Below, in pieces: positions 8,879 through 16,920 of a DNA stretch of 64,000 bases (positions are counted from its first letter, which is position 1; every line of letters starts with the position of its first letter). The translations under genes were made by a program, and so were the position numbers. The notes under the pieces are model-generated. The model saw only the letters and a program-made list of their open reading frames with translations. It had not been told where the DNA came from and ran no database searches. Origin of the DNA: JADLGH01 sp964586675 (GTDB lineage Bacteria > Desulfobacterota_D > UBA1144 > Nemesobacterales > UBA2774); the NCBI GenBank assembly GCA_964586675.1, contig CAZPHQ010000008.1, positions 1-64,000 of the forward strand, written 5' to 3'.

Positions 8879-9838
8879 CGATCCGGCCTTGAGGTTTTCC
8901 CTCATCACCCGGAGAAAATTTCCGCCCATTATCTTTCTCACCCTCTCTTCGGAATAGCCTTTTTCGAGGAAGAAGCCGGCTATCTTCGGGAGGTCCGAAA
9001 TTTTTCTGAGTCCCTCGGGAAAGTCCTCTATGCGCGCCCCGTCCATGTCGCTCCCGAGGCCGACGTGGTCCTCGCCGACGAGCCTCACCATGTAATCGGC
9101 GTGCGTGAAAACGTCTTCCAGCGTCGGCGTCGTCTCGCCTGTCTTAAGGAACTGATTATACAACACGAGCCCGATGACTCCCCCCCGCCCGGCTATCGCG
9201 GTTATCTGCTCGTCCCGGAGGTTTCGCGGGTGGTCGGTGACGGCCCGCGCGTTCGAATGCGACGCGATAGGTATGAGCTCCGTCAATCCTATCGCTTCCC
9301 CGAACCCTTTTTCGTTTATGTGGGAGAGGTCGAGCGTGATGCCCAGCCTGTTCATCTCCGAGATTAGTTTTCTGCCTTCTTCGGAGAGGCCTTCATCCGT
9401 ATCGTTACCCGACGCGTAAATGTTCCTGTCGTTCCAGGAGAGCCCGATGATCCGGACACCCCTCTCGTAGAGCTCTCCTAGCTTCTCGGGTGTTTCCACG
9501 GGGTCCGCGCCTTCCATGAGCGTGAGGAAACCTATCCGCGGGCTATGTTCGATGTTATCCAAATCCCGGGACGTTCTGATCTGAAACACCTCGCCTGAGT
9601 GCTCGCGGTAAATTTTCTCATACGTGCCGAACTGGGCCTCCGCCGATTCGAGCGTCTTCCCGGGCTTATGCTTCGGGTGAACGAATATTGTGTTGAATAC
9701 GAGCCTCACGTTTCCTTCTTTCAGCCACGGGAGCGTTATCATGCACGGGGATTCGGGGTTTACGAAATCCCTGTCGAAGTAGTTGACGTGAAAGGCGATG
9801 TCTTCGTGCGCGTCGAGTATGAAAAAATCTTTCGGCAT
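8876..9838 (-). CDS. Membrane dipeptidase family (peptidase M19) hydrolase
   Basis: A zinc amidohydrolase-fold dipeptidase related to renal dipeptidase; it hydrolyses dipeptides, sometimes those with a D-residue or beta-lactams. The full metal and catalytic set can be seen: His11 and Asp13 (HED), the bridging Glu109 (LMEG), His173 (LSH), His194 (SHSNARA) and Asp264 (GSDMDG). At 320 aa the length is normal. No signal peptide is visible, so despite the family name the protein is probably cytoplasmic. A CAGGT ribosome site lies seven bases before the ATG. It runs the same way as the Memo gene behind it (gap about 110 bases) but the pair is not obviously an operon. Real substrate unknown; peptidoglycan peptide recycling is possible. 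Confidence 0.85.
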   Translation of the reverse strand: MPKDFFILDAHEDIAFHVNYFDRDFVNPESPCMITLPWLKEGNVRLVFNTIFVHPKHKPGKTLESAEAQFGTYEKIYREHSGEVFQIRTSRDLDNIEHSPRIGFLTLMEGADPVETPEKLGELYERGVRIIGLSWNDRNIYASGNDTDEGLSEEGRKLISEMNRLGITLDLSHINEKGFGEAIGLTELIPIASHSNARAVTDHPRNLRDEQITAIAGRGGVIGLVLYNQFLKTGETTPTLEDVFTHADYMVRLVGEDHVGLGSDMDGARIEDFPEGLRKISDLPKIAGFFLEKGYSEERVRKIMGGNFLRVMRENLKAGS

Positions 9839-9948
9839 CTCGATACCTGTTAATCCATGCGGCCGGCCGGTCGCTCCCCGCCTGGCGTTCCTAGATTTTA
9901 GAGATTATAATGCCTGATGATTCGCCCGTATGTTATACGGATTTCGGG

Positions 9949-11169
9949 CTAGAGGTAAAACCCCATGCTGGCGAAGCTGACGACAGAGCCGGTATCGGGC
10001 TCGAGGGCCTGGTCGTAATCGAAGAGAATGCCCTTCTTCGCCTCCATGGTCGATAACAGGGCGTATATGGGCGAGAGGCCGCATATCTTCCGCCAATCCT
10101 TCTCGGCTTCTACAGACCTGTAAAATCCCTCGGCGTCCATTTTCTCGCCGAATGCGAGGGACGAGAGGTCCCTTTCCCTTATCACGCCGAGCGTGGCCTC
10201 GTTCACGGGCTCGCTGTCTCCGAACTTGAGGCCCACGTGCGCCATGTCGGCCCCCGCTATGATGAACGTCCTGTCTCCGAGCCCGGAGATTATTCCCTTC
10301 ATTTCGCCCAGGAATTTCGACACGCGCCCGTCTTCGGAGGGCGAAATTCCTTCCATGACCATTCTGTGGAAAGAATTGCACAATACGGGCACTATGGTGA
10401 AATCCCTCTTCGCTCCGAACATGTATTGCAGGAACGCGACCTGGAATTCTATCGAGTGCTCTGTCCGGTGCGATATCTCGCCCTCGTAAAGGTCCCGCCC
10501 GCAGGCGGCTTCGAGCCTGTCGACTATTTCCCTGTCCGTCTTCGCTTCGCCGAGCGGCGTCCTGAAATTCTTTCGCGTCAGGATGAATGGATTGTCCACC
10601 GACGCATGATGAGACGTCCCGAATATGATAAAGACGTCCGCCGCGCTGTCCGCAAGGGTCCTGTACGCCCTGGCGTAAGATACCCCTCCGCGGCTGTAGT
10701 CTATGTGGGGCGATATTATTCCTTTCAGCTTCCCGTTCCCGTTGGCGGTATTTCCGCCTCCCGCCTCTTCGAGGAACGAGGCGAACCATTCTTCGAGCTC
10801 CGCCGCCGCGGCAGGGTAGGAGAGTCCCGCGAATTCGGGCTCTCTCACATCCGACTCCCTGAATTCCCGCTCGATGCCGTCTCTATAATCCCTGTATCTC
10901 CGGCTGTCGAGGAAGAGCGCCTCGTCGAGCTTCGCCACGAGGTTCTCGACGTCTTCCTTCCTGACCTCGCCGTACTTTTTGGAGAGAATACTGCACACGT
11001 CCTCGACGCTGTTCTCCCCGTTAAAAAGGCTGAGCGCGAGAACCGTGCCCGGCGAAACCGCGAGTATGTTGCCCGTGGGGTTCTCCGGGTCGCGAAGGTA
11101 TACGACCCTCTCGCCGTTTTCCTCGGAGGGTATCGCCTCTATATATCTCAGCCTGGGATATTCTGTCAT
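9949..11169 (-). CDS. Memo family protein (AmmeMemoRadiSam system protein B) with PqqD-like N-terminal domain
   Basis: A 406-aa two-part protein. Residues 140-406 are the Memo fold: SPHIDY, IFGTSHH and a late Cys in 'I-C-G-L-S-P-I', matching the conserved His/His/Cys metal-site positions of Memo. Residues 35-95 ('L-A-L-S-L-F-N-G', 'V-E-D-V-C-S-I-L-S-K-K-Y-G') look like a PqqD-type small winged helix, which in other systems binds peptides for radical-SAM enzymes. Bacterial Memo usually sits with AMMECR1 and a radical-SAM gene; neither is in this window. Its ATG overlaps the stop codon of hyuB by four bases (ATGA), so translation is coupled to that gene. Biochemical role not established. Confidence 0.75.
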   Translation of the reverse strand: MTEYPRLRYIEAIPSEENGERVVYLRDPENPTGNILAVSPGTVLALSLFNGENSVEDVCSILSKKYGEVRKEDVENLVAKLDEALFLDSRRYRDYRDGIEREFRESDVREPEFAGLSYPAAAAELEEWFASFLEEAGGGNTANGNGKLKGIISPHIDYSRGGVSYARAYRTLADSAADVFIIFGTSHHASVDNPFILTRKNFRTPLGEAKTDREIVDRLEAACGRDLYEGEISHRTEHSIEFQVAFLQYMFGAKRDFTIVPVLCNSFHRMVMEGISPSEDGRVSKFLGEMKGIISGLGDRTFIIAGADMAHVGLKFGDSEPVNEATLGVIRERDLSSLAFGEKMDAEGFYRSVEAEKDWRKICGLSPIYALLSTMEAKKGILFDYDQALEPDTGSVVSFASMGFYL

Positions 11170-12749
11170 CTGTGTGCACCGCCTCGTTTCGCCGGCTTTC
11201 CCCAGCCTCCGCCCCCGGGGGTCTCTATGCCGAGAACGTCCCCCTTTTTTATGTCGAGCGTCGCCTTAGGCGCAATCTGTATACTTTTTCCGCGTCTCGT
11301 GAGTATGTTCCTGCCCCTTTTTCCGCTCACGCCGCCCTCGATGCCGTATGGAGAATGAGCTCTCCTCTCGGTTATGATCGACAGCACAGCGTCGGTGAGA
11401 AACCTGTACTTCCTCACTATACCGTCTCCGCCCCTGTACCGCCCGGCCCCTCCGCTCCCACGCCTCACGCTGTAGGAATCTATCATCACAGGGAGCTCCC
11501 GTTCGAGGGCCTCTATAGGGGTGTTGAGCGTATTCGTCATGTGAGTCTGCACGGCGCTCACGCCGTCCTTCCCGTATCTCCCGCCCATTCCCCCGGCGAT
11601 GGTCTCGTAGTATGCGAACTTTTTTCCGGTCGCGGGATTCACCCCGCCGAATGTAGTATTGCTCATAGTGCCAGCGCTTGCCGCGGGGATCTTTTCAGGC
11701 GCCGCTTTCGACAGCGCCCCGAACACCACATCCACGACGCGCTGCGAGGTTTCAGTATTCCCACCGACGACCGCGGCAGGGTACTCTGCGTGGAGTATCG
11801 TTCCTTTATCTGCGGATATTTTTATTGCGCGTAGCGGCCCCGAGTTAAGCGGCATCTCCACGGGAGCCATGCACTGGAATACATACACGACAGCCGCGGT
11901 CGTAACGCTGAGCGGCGTGTTCACGCACCCCCTCACCATCTTCGAAGTGCCAGCGAAGTCCACCGTCGCCCCGCCGCCATTTATGTTCACCGCTACCCTG
12001 ATCGGTATGTTCTTCGTGCCTGCCCCGTCGTCGTCGAGAAAGTCCGAAAATTCATATCTCCCGTCTGGAATCCGCCTGATGACCTCTCTCATCATCTTCT
12101 CGCTGTAGGCAAGAAGCTCGTCGCCCGCTTCCTTTATTTTCCGGAGCGAATATTTTTCCGCGGCATGGTTCAGCCTCTTCACCCCGAGCTCGAGCGAGCC
12201 AAGCTGGGCACGGAGGTCGCCCTCTCTTTCCTCGGGGTCCCTCGTCGCCGAGAGGATTTCATCGAATAACTTCTTGTTCTGCCGTCCTTTCCTGTAAAGC
12301 CTCGAAGGCGGGATCAGGAGACCTTCCTCTTCTATCGACGTCGAAAGCGGCATCGAGCCGGGCGTAAGGCCACCGATGTCGGCGTGGTGAGCCCGCGCGG
12401 CAACGTAAAATTCCAGCTTACCGCCGATGAATACCGGGGCTATGCATGTGACGTCGGGGAGGTGCGTCCCGCCTTTATAGGGGTCGTTGAGTATGAAGAT
12501 GTCGCCGGGCGCCGTATCGGGCTCGCCGATTATAGCCCTCACGGCGAAGCTCATCGACCCTAAATGCACGGGTATGTGGGCAGCCTGGGCTATCATCTCG
12601 CCGTCCGGCTTGAATATAGCGCAGGAGAGGTCCCTTCTTTCCTTTATGTTCGGCGAGAATGCGGCCCTGACGAGGACGACCCCCATTTCCTCGGCTATAG
12701 AGCTCAGTATGTTCCTGAATATTTCGAGTTCGAAGGAGCTTAACGGCAT
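11166..12749 (-). CDS. hyuB: Hydantoinase B/oxoprolinase family protein
   Basis: The B-type subunit of ATP-dependent hydantoinase/5-oxoprolinase/acetone carboxylase-like enzymes, cytoplasmic. At 527 aa it has the usual length. Typical features: the N-terminal 'I-F-R-N-I-L-S-S-I-A-E-E-M-G' helix, 'ILNDPYKGGTHLPD' near residue 85, 'H-A-D-I-G-G' at about 120, 'N-T-E-T-S-Q-R-V-V-D' near 335, and a C-terminal 'ETPGGGGWG'. HyuB normally needs the ATP-binding HyuA partner encoded beside it; no HyuA lies within the window, though it might be elsewhere. The stop overlaps the start of the Memo gene, an unusual coupling. The substrate (hydantoin, oxoproline or other lactam) cannot be inferred. Confidence 0.88.
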   Translation of the reverse strand: MPLSSFELEIFRNILSSIAEEMGVVLVRAAFSPNIKERRDLSCAIFKPDGEMIAQAAHIPVHLGSMSFAVRAIIGEPDTAPGDIFILNDPYKGGTHLPDVTCIAPVFIGGKLEFYVAARAHHADIGGLTPGSMPLSTSIEEEGLLIPPSRLYRKGRQNKKLFDEILSATRDPEEREGDLRAQLGSLELGVKRLNHAAEKYSLRKIKEAGDELLAYSEKMMREVIRRIPDGRYEFSDFLDDDGAGTKNIPIRVAVNINGGGATVDFAGTSKMVRGCVNTPLSVTTAAVVYVFQCMAPVEMPLNSGPLRAIKISADKGTILHAEYPAAVVGGNTETSQRVVDVVFGALSKAAPEKIPAASAGTMSNTTFGGVNPATGKKFAYYETIAGGMGGRYGKDGVSAVQTHMTNTLNTPIEALERELPVMIDSYSVRRGSGGAGRYRGGDGIVRKYRFLTDAVLSIITERRAHSPYGIEGGVSGKRGRNILTRRGKSIQIAPKATLDIKKGDVLGIETPGGGGWGKPAKRGGAHR

Positions 12750-12804
12750 GCGGCGACCCTGGGCAACGCTTCCGGAATTATACCGGCCTTTCGGGAAAAG
12801 TGGA

Positions 12805-13269
12805 TTATTTATTGGGGGGCCCGGGTGTGGGCGAGGGGAGCGCTTCCAGGTTCGAGTATCTGCATGTTTCGGAGTTGTAATACCTTACCATTGAGTCCAC
12901 GGCGAGGTCTGCCTTGGGGCTCCCGGGAATGATGTGGCTCCCGTTCTCACACGCCGAAACGACCTTCAGAAACGGCAAAGGGGCCTCGCTCCCGAGTGCG
13001 TAATCCCCCTTAAGGCTCTTCGTAACTTCCACCGCCGCCGTGCATTTCGCCACCATCTCCGGTTTGAAGCCGCTCTCTCCGTCGATAGCCCTGCACTCAC
13101 CGGAGTCGTACGGCTCGCCGCATTCGACCTTCGTCACGGTACCTTCGACAACATAGTCCGAGCTTTCGAGAAGCTCCTCTTCCGTGCAGGGCCGGGGTAC
13201 GGCCGAAGATACGATCGGGGCCAGAGTGACCGCGAGTAAAATGAGCGGTATTATTATTCCGATTTTCAT
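12805..13269 (-). CDS. Secreted six-cysteine protein, function unknown
   Basis: A 154-aa protein with a signal peptide (residues 1-23, cleavage after a Ser-Ser-Ala). The mature part holds six cysteines, an even number that fits three disulfides in the periplasm. It has a beta-rich pattern ('Y-V-V-E-G-T-V-T-K-V', 'C-T-A-A-V-E-V-T-K-S-L-K-G'), seen in secreted domains of unknown function, and a Pro-rich tail. The ATG is preceded by no ribosome site, but a near-perfect promoter places the transcription start about three bases upstream, so the message is probably leaderless. It runs toward hyuB with a 55-base gap. I do not recognise the family. Confidence 0.6.
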   Translation of the reverse strand: MKIGIIIPLILLAVTLAPIVSSAVPRPCTEEELLESSDYVVEGTVTKVECGEPYDSGECRAIDGESGFKPEMVAKCTAAVEVTKSLKGDYALGSEAPLPFLKVVSACENGSHIIPGSPKADLAVDSMVRYYNSETCRYSNLEALPSPTPGPPNK

Positions 13270-13278
13270 TCGTATACA

Positions 13279-13307
13279 AATCTATTTCCCCGCCGGATTT
13301 TTGTCAA
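13279..13307 (-). promoter_or_regulatory. Promoter for the six-cysteine secreted protein; implies a leaderless mRNA
   Basis: On the minus strand TTGACA (13307-13302), exactly 17 bases, then TAGATT (13284-13279). The ATG begins at 13269, nine bases after the -10 box, so the predicted start of transcription is 2-3 bases before the ATG. No Shine-Dalgarno lies in between. Confidence 0.65.
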
Positions 13308-13356
13308 ACGGCAGCCGGAGCGGGGAGTAAACCATTCCGGGAGGCGGCATTACAGC

Positions 13357-14319
13357 ATGCGAATACTTGTGACAGGGGTTTCGGGATTCATAGGCTCACA
13401 TCTCGCCGAAAGGCTACTGGCGGACGGCCACAGCGTCCTAGGCGTGGACTCGTTCCTCGACTTTTACCCACGCGAGATTAAAGAGAATAATATGAAATCC
13501 CTCCTCGGAAAGCCCGGCTTCGATTTCGTCGAGGGAGACATTATAGACCTCGACCTCGGCAGGCTATTGTCGGATGTCGAAGGGGTCTACCACCAGGCCG
13601 CCATCGCAGGCGTGAGGACAAGCTGGGGCGGCAGGTTCAGCGAGTATGTGCGGAACAACATCTCATGCACGCAGCTACTCCTCGAAGCCGCAAAGGACAG
13701 GAATCTCAAAAAATTCGTATACGCATCGTCCTCTTCCGTCTACGGCGACGCCGAGGCATTCCCGACGAGGGAGGACCTTCAGCTGAGGCCCGTCTCGCCC
13801 TATGGCGTGACGAAGCTCGCCGGCGAGAACCTCGCGACCCTCTACTATAAAGGCTACGGCGTGCCCGTCGTCTCCCTCAGGTATTTCACGGTTTACGGCC
13901 CGCGCCAGCGCCCCGACATGGCATTCCACAGGTTCGTAAGGGCGGCCATAGCCGGGAGCGGGATAACGGTCTTCGGCACCGGCGAGCAAACGCGCGACTT
14001 CACCTTCGTCTCAGACGCGGTCGAAGCTAATGTCCGGGCATTCTCCGACGGCATTAACGGAGAGAGCTACAACATCGGCGGCGGCTCGCGCATAAAGCTC
14101 ATCGAAGCCATACGTCTCATAGAAGAGATTTCGGGCTCGAAGATGAAGATCGATTACAAGGAATCCGAAAGGGGCGACGCGCGGCACACCTCTGCGGATG
14201 TGTCAAAAGCGGAGAGGGATTTTAACTACTCCCCCGTTTTCGGTATCAGGGAAGGGTTGACGGCGCACTACAACTGGCTCCGGGAAAATATCGACCTTTA
14301 CCTCAGGCTTAATTTATAG
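13357..14319 (+). CDS. NAD-dependent sugar-nucleotide epimerase/dehydratase
   Basis: An extended short-chain dehydrogenase (320 aa) acting on a nucleotide sugar in the cytoplasm, probably a UDP-glucose or UDP-glucuronate 4-epimerase, feeding polysaccharide synthesis. The Rossmann nucleotide loop GVSGFIG is at residues 7-13, the serine stretch of the active site at 124-127, and the catalytic Tyr149-x3-Lys153. The later 'Y-F-T-V-Y-G-P-R-Q-R-P-D-M-A' and 'T-R-D-F-T-F-V' motifs are those of the GalE/GAE branch. GGGAGG precedes the ATG. The gene is isolated from other sugar genes, and its 3' end overlaps sucD by 11 bases in convergent orientation. The exact sugar is not decidable. Confidence 0.85.
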   Translation: MRILVTGVSGFIGSHLAERLLADGHSVLGVDSFLDFYPREIKENNMKSLLGKPGFDFVEGDIIDLDLGRLLSDVEGVYHQAAIAGVRTSWGGRFSEYVRNNISCTQLLLEAAKDRNLKKFVYASSSSVYGDAEAFPTREDLQLRPVSPYGVTKLAGENLATLYYKGYGVPVVSLRYFTVYGPRQRPDMAFHRFVRAAIAGSGITVFGTGEQTRDFTFVSDAVEANVRAFSDGINGESYNIGGGSRIKLIEAIRLIEEISGSKMKIDYKESERGDARHTSADVSKAERDFNYSPVFGIREGLTAHYNWLRENIDLYLRLNL

Positions 14320-15178
14320 CGTCTCTCAGGGTTTCGCCCATCTCGGCCGGGCTCGGGCTGACCCTGACGCCGGCTCTTTCGAGGGCCGCGACCTTATCGC
14401 TGGCGCTTCCGGAGCTTCCGGAAATGATGGCGCCGGCGTGTCCCATTCTCTTGCCCTTGGGCGCTGTGGAGCCCGCGATGAAAGCGACTACCGGCTTCGT
14501 GACGTTACTCTTTATGAACTCGGCCGCCTCTTCCTCGGCGCTTCCGCCGATTTCGCCGATCATGATTATGGCGTCCGTATCTTTATCTTCCTGGAAGAGG
14601 CCGAGAATGTCTATGAAGGTGGAGCCGATTATAGGGTCGCCGCCGATTCCGACGCAGGTCGACTGCCCGATCTTGAGGTTCGAGAGCTGCCAGACGGCTT
14701 CATACGTCAGCGTGCCGCTGCGGGAGATGATACCGACGCGCCCGGGCATGTGAATGTAGCCCGGCATGATGCCGACCTTCGCCTCCCCCGGCGTCATGAC
14801 GCCCGGGCAGTTCGGGCCGATGAGCCTCGATTTCTTTCCTGCGAGGTATTTTTTAACCTTTATCATATCCTGGGTCGGGACGCCTTCAGTGATGCATATA
14901 ACGAGCTCGACGCCGGCGTCTATCGCCTCCACCATCGAGTCCATAGCGAAGGCCGCCGGAACGAAAATAAGGGACGTATCAGCCCCCGTTTTCTCGACGG
15001 CGTCGGAGACAGAGTCAAATACTGGGAACCCTTCTACTTCCGTTCCCCCCTTGCCGGGCGTAACCCCGCCGACCACGTTCGTGCCGTAGTCCCTGCACTG
15101 CGTGGCGTGGAAGAGACCCGCGCTCCCCGTGATGCCTTGTACGATGACCTTACTGTTCCGGTTGACCAGGATACTCAT
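14309..15178 (-). CDS. sucD: Succinate--CoA ligase, alpha subunit
   Basis: The CoA-binding and phospho-histidine subunit of succinyl-CoA synthetase, which makes ATP or GTP in the TCA cycle. Visible: the CoA-binding N-terminus 'V-Q-G-I-T-G-S-A-G', GPNCPG near residue 122, and the phosphorylated His in GHAGAI near 247. At 289 aa it is full length. Its partner sucC, usually directly upstream, is not in the window: the bases before sucD are a promoter region and then yicC. GAGGAG sits nine bases before the ATG. A strong promoter with flanking direct repeats lies at 15231-15271, so expression is probably regulated separately from sucC. Confidence 0.93.
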   Translation of the reverse strand: MSILVNRNSKVIVQGITGSAGLFHATQCRDYGTNVVGGVTPGKGGTEVEGFPVFDSVSDAVEKTGADTSLIFVPAAFAMDSMVEAIDAGVELVICITEGVPTQDMIKVKKYLAGKKSRLIGPNCPGVMTPGEAKVGIMPGYIHMPGRVGIISRSGTLTYEAVWQLSNLKIGQSTCVGIGGDPIIGSTFIDILGLFQEDKDTDAIIMIGEIGGSAEEEAAEFIKSNVTKPVVAFIAGSTAPKGKRMGHAGAIISGSSGSASDKVAALERAGVRVSPSPAEMGETLRDAIN

Positions 15179-15230
15179 TGTTTATTCACTCCTCGGGAAT
15201 GACCTTTTAAATGTGGATTTAGCCTAAATT

Positions 15231-15260
15231 TAGCGGAAAGGAATCATAACATAGCGGAAA
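15231..15260. repeat. Direct repeat TAGCGGAAA, 21 bases apart, on the sucD promoter
   Basis: Identical 9-mers at 15231-15239 and 15252-15260, spaced start-to-start by 21 bases (two helical turns). They bracket the -10 box of the sucD promoter: one copy covers part of the spacer, the other the expected transcription start. This is the geometry of a tandem operator for a dimeric regulator. Confidence 0.55.
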
Positions 15261-15271
15261 AACCCTTTCAA
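15243..15271 (-). promoter_or_regulatory. Extended -10 promoter of sucD
   Basis: Reading the minus strand: TTGAAA (15271-15266), a 17-base spacer ending in TGT, and TATGAT (15248-15243). Both boxes are one base from consensus and the TGn extension is present. Start of transcription is expected near 15236, leaving a leader of about 58 bases with ribosome site GAGGAG. Confidence 0.7.
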
Positions 15272-15320
15272 CCCGCCGCCCCGGGCCCGAAAACGGCCCG
15301 CAGGCCCCGTGTAATCATAC

Positions 15321-16190
15321 CTATTCTATATTCTGTATCTGCTCCCTTATCTTTTCGAGCTCCGAGCGGAGGTCTATGGTTATGTGAGATATCTCGGCGT
15401 CCTTGGCCTTGGCCGATATTGTCCCGGCCTCCCTGTTCATCTCCTGGAGGAGAAAATCGAGCTCCCTGCCGACCGATCCGCCGTCTTTTATCGTTTGCCT
15501 GAACTTCGCCGTGTGGGCGTTCAGCCTGACGATCTCTTCAGTTATATCGCTCCTTTCGGTCAGAAAGGCGGCCTCCTGGTAGAGCTTGCCCTCGTCTACC
15601 TGCATGTCTTCGAGGGCCTTCGAAATCCTTTCCTTGAGCTTCGCCGAGGCGTTTTTCATGAAATCCTTTCTCTTGCTCTGTATGGAGCGCGTGAGCCGCT
15701 CTATCTTGCCGATTCTCCGGATGAGGTCCTTTTCGAGCTTCTTCCCCTCGGAAACCCTCGCGTCGTCGAGCTTCTTCAGGGCGCTCGCGAGCGCGGCCTC
15801 TATGTTCTTCACGTCCTTTGCGTCGGGCTTTGACTTCTGCTGCGGGGAAAATATCTCCCTCAACGCGAGAAAATGGTCGAGACGGATATCCTCTTTGATG
15901 CCGAGCTCCTTTTCCAGCTTTTCGAGGTTCTTTCGGAACTGCTTCGCGAGCTCGATGTTGAGGGACGGCGCGCCGTTCTGCACCCCTTCGAGAGAAACTG
16001 TTATCCTCACCTTTCCCCTCTGAAGGAGCTTCCTCACGATCTCGGAAAGCTCGGGCTCTATTGCCGAGAGCGCATCCGGGAGCTGTATCTTAACGTCGAG
16101 ATACCTGTGATTCTCAGAACGCGCCTCTATCGCCACCTTGCCGTAGCCGGTGTCGGCCGAGCCCTTTCCAAACCCCGTCATGCTCTTCAT
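15321..16190 (-). CDS. yicC: YicC family endoribonuclease-like protein
   Basis: A 289-aa protein of the YicC/YloC family, reported to be endoribonucleases that help RNA turnover. The N-terminal signature 'M-K-S-M-T-G-F-G-K-G' and 'E-A-R-S-E-N-H-R-Y-L-D' is textbook, and the C-terminal DUF1732 part ('T-E-R-S-D-I-T-E-E-I-V-R-L', 'L-D-F-L-L-Q-E-M-N-R-E') is also typical. The start codon overlaps the stop of the upstream DUF4416 gene by four bases, so the two are co-translated. In many bacteria gmk follows yicC; here a promoter region and sucD follow instead. Confidence 0.92.
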   Translation of the reverse strand: MKSMTGFGKGSADTGYGKVAIEARSENHRYLDVKIQLPDALSAIEPELSEIVRKLLQRGKVRITVSLEGVQNGAPSLNIELAKQFRKNLEKLEKELGIKEDIRLDHFLALREIFSPQQKSKPDAKDVKNIEAALASALKKLDDARVSEGKKLEKDLIRRIGKIERLTRSIQSKRKDFMKNASAKLKERISKALEDMQVDEGKLYQEAAFLTERSDITEEIVRLNAHTAKFRQTIKDGGSVGRELDFLLQEMNREAGTISAKAKDAEISHITIDLRSELEKIREQIQNIE

Positions 16191-16723
16191 CGCCTGTATT
16201 CCTCTTTAAGCTGTTTCGAATAATCGTTTCTTAGCTTCCTGAAAAGCTCCATTGTCTCGGCGTTCCTGTAATCTGGGTAGGTCCAGTCGAGAGTTTTCCA
16301 TTCGTCGTTAACATACATAAGAGTCAGATCGGCGTAAACCCCGCTGCCGAGATAAGGGCGGTGAGAAAACCCCTTACCGGTGGCTAGTATCAAATGCTCC
16401 TCGGCGATATATCCGGGGTCGATGTTTATCGTCCTCCCGCCGCCGTATGAAAATACCTTCTCCACTTCGTTTGTAAATATCTTCACATCCCTTATGGTCT
16501 CGCGGGGAATGAGCCTTTTGTAGGCGGTAAATACGCGCTGGAGCCCCCTGCCCATCTCTTCCTCATAATAACTCGTGCCGCCCCACGGGCGCGGGTCGCT
16601 CCTGTACGTCTCCTCGCCGAATTCCCGGGCAAGCTGCTCCATGCACTCCTCTATCTTCGCGCCGGGGGTGTGTATTATCCCCGCTATGAGCCTCACGGGC
16701 TTTGGCTGATTGAGACTGCTCAT
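16187..16723 (-). CDS. DUF4416 family protein
   Basis: A 178-aa protein of the DUF4416 family, common in delta-proteobacteria-like lineages and of unknown function. Recognised by 'P-V-R-L-I-A-G', the 'Y-Y-E-E-E-M-G-R-G-L-Q-R' segment, 'N-I-D-P-G-Y' and 'H-R-P-Y-L-G-S-G-V-Y-A-D-L-T-L'. The open frame begins at a TTG at 16744, but AGGA just before the ATG at 16723 and the family's usual start favour the shorter form. Conserved His, Glu and Asp residues suggest a nucleotide- or metal-dependent enzyme, but that is a guess. It is translationally coupled to yicC, which hints at an RNA-related role. Confidence 0.8.
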   Translation of the reverse strand: MSSLNQPKPVRLIAGIIHTPGAKIEECMEQLAREFGEETYRSDPRPWGGTSYYEEEMGRGLQRVFTAYKRLIPRETIRDVKIFTNEVEKVFSYGGGRTINIDPGYIAEEHLILATGKGFSHRPYLGSGVYADLTLMYVNDEWKTLDWTYPDYRNAETMELFRKLRNDYSKQLKEEYRR

Positions 16724-16920
16724 ATATCCTGGCTGTACCGGCAACGGCTTCTCACTCTGGGGTTCGTTGCCGTCTTTCCAAGGATTATACCGGAGCGCCC
16801 TCTCTTTATAAAAGCGCGGCCTCCGTCGCCGTCCGTATTTCCTTAACCAAATATTTCTTGATATATCCGCCGCTACTACTTATTCTAATTGTCGGAATTA
16901 CGGAGTAAAAAGAGCGGTAT

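Noticed and set aside
10237..11358. Long + strand open frame (373 codons) opposite the Memo gene
   Set aside because: It is the antisense shadow of a GC-rich gene: high Arg/Pro/Gly content, no motif, and overlap with the well-supported Memo and hyuB genes.
15282..15300. Hairpin CGGGCC/GGCCCG after yicC as a terminator
   Set aside because: Only six pairs, and no U run within the expected distance; left out as a feature.
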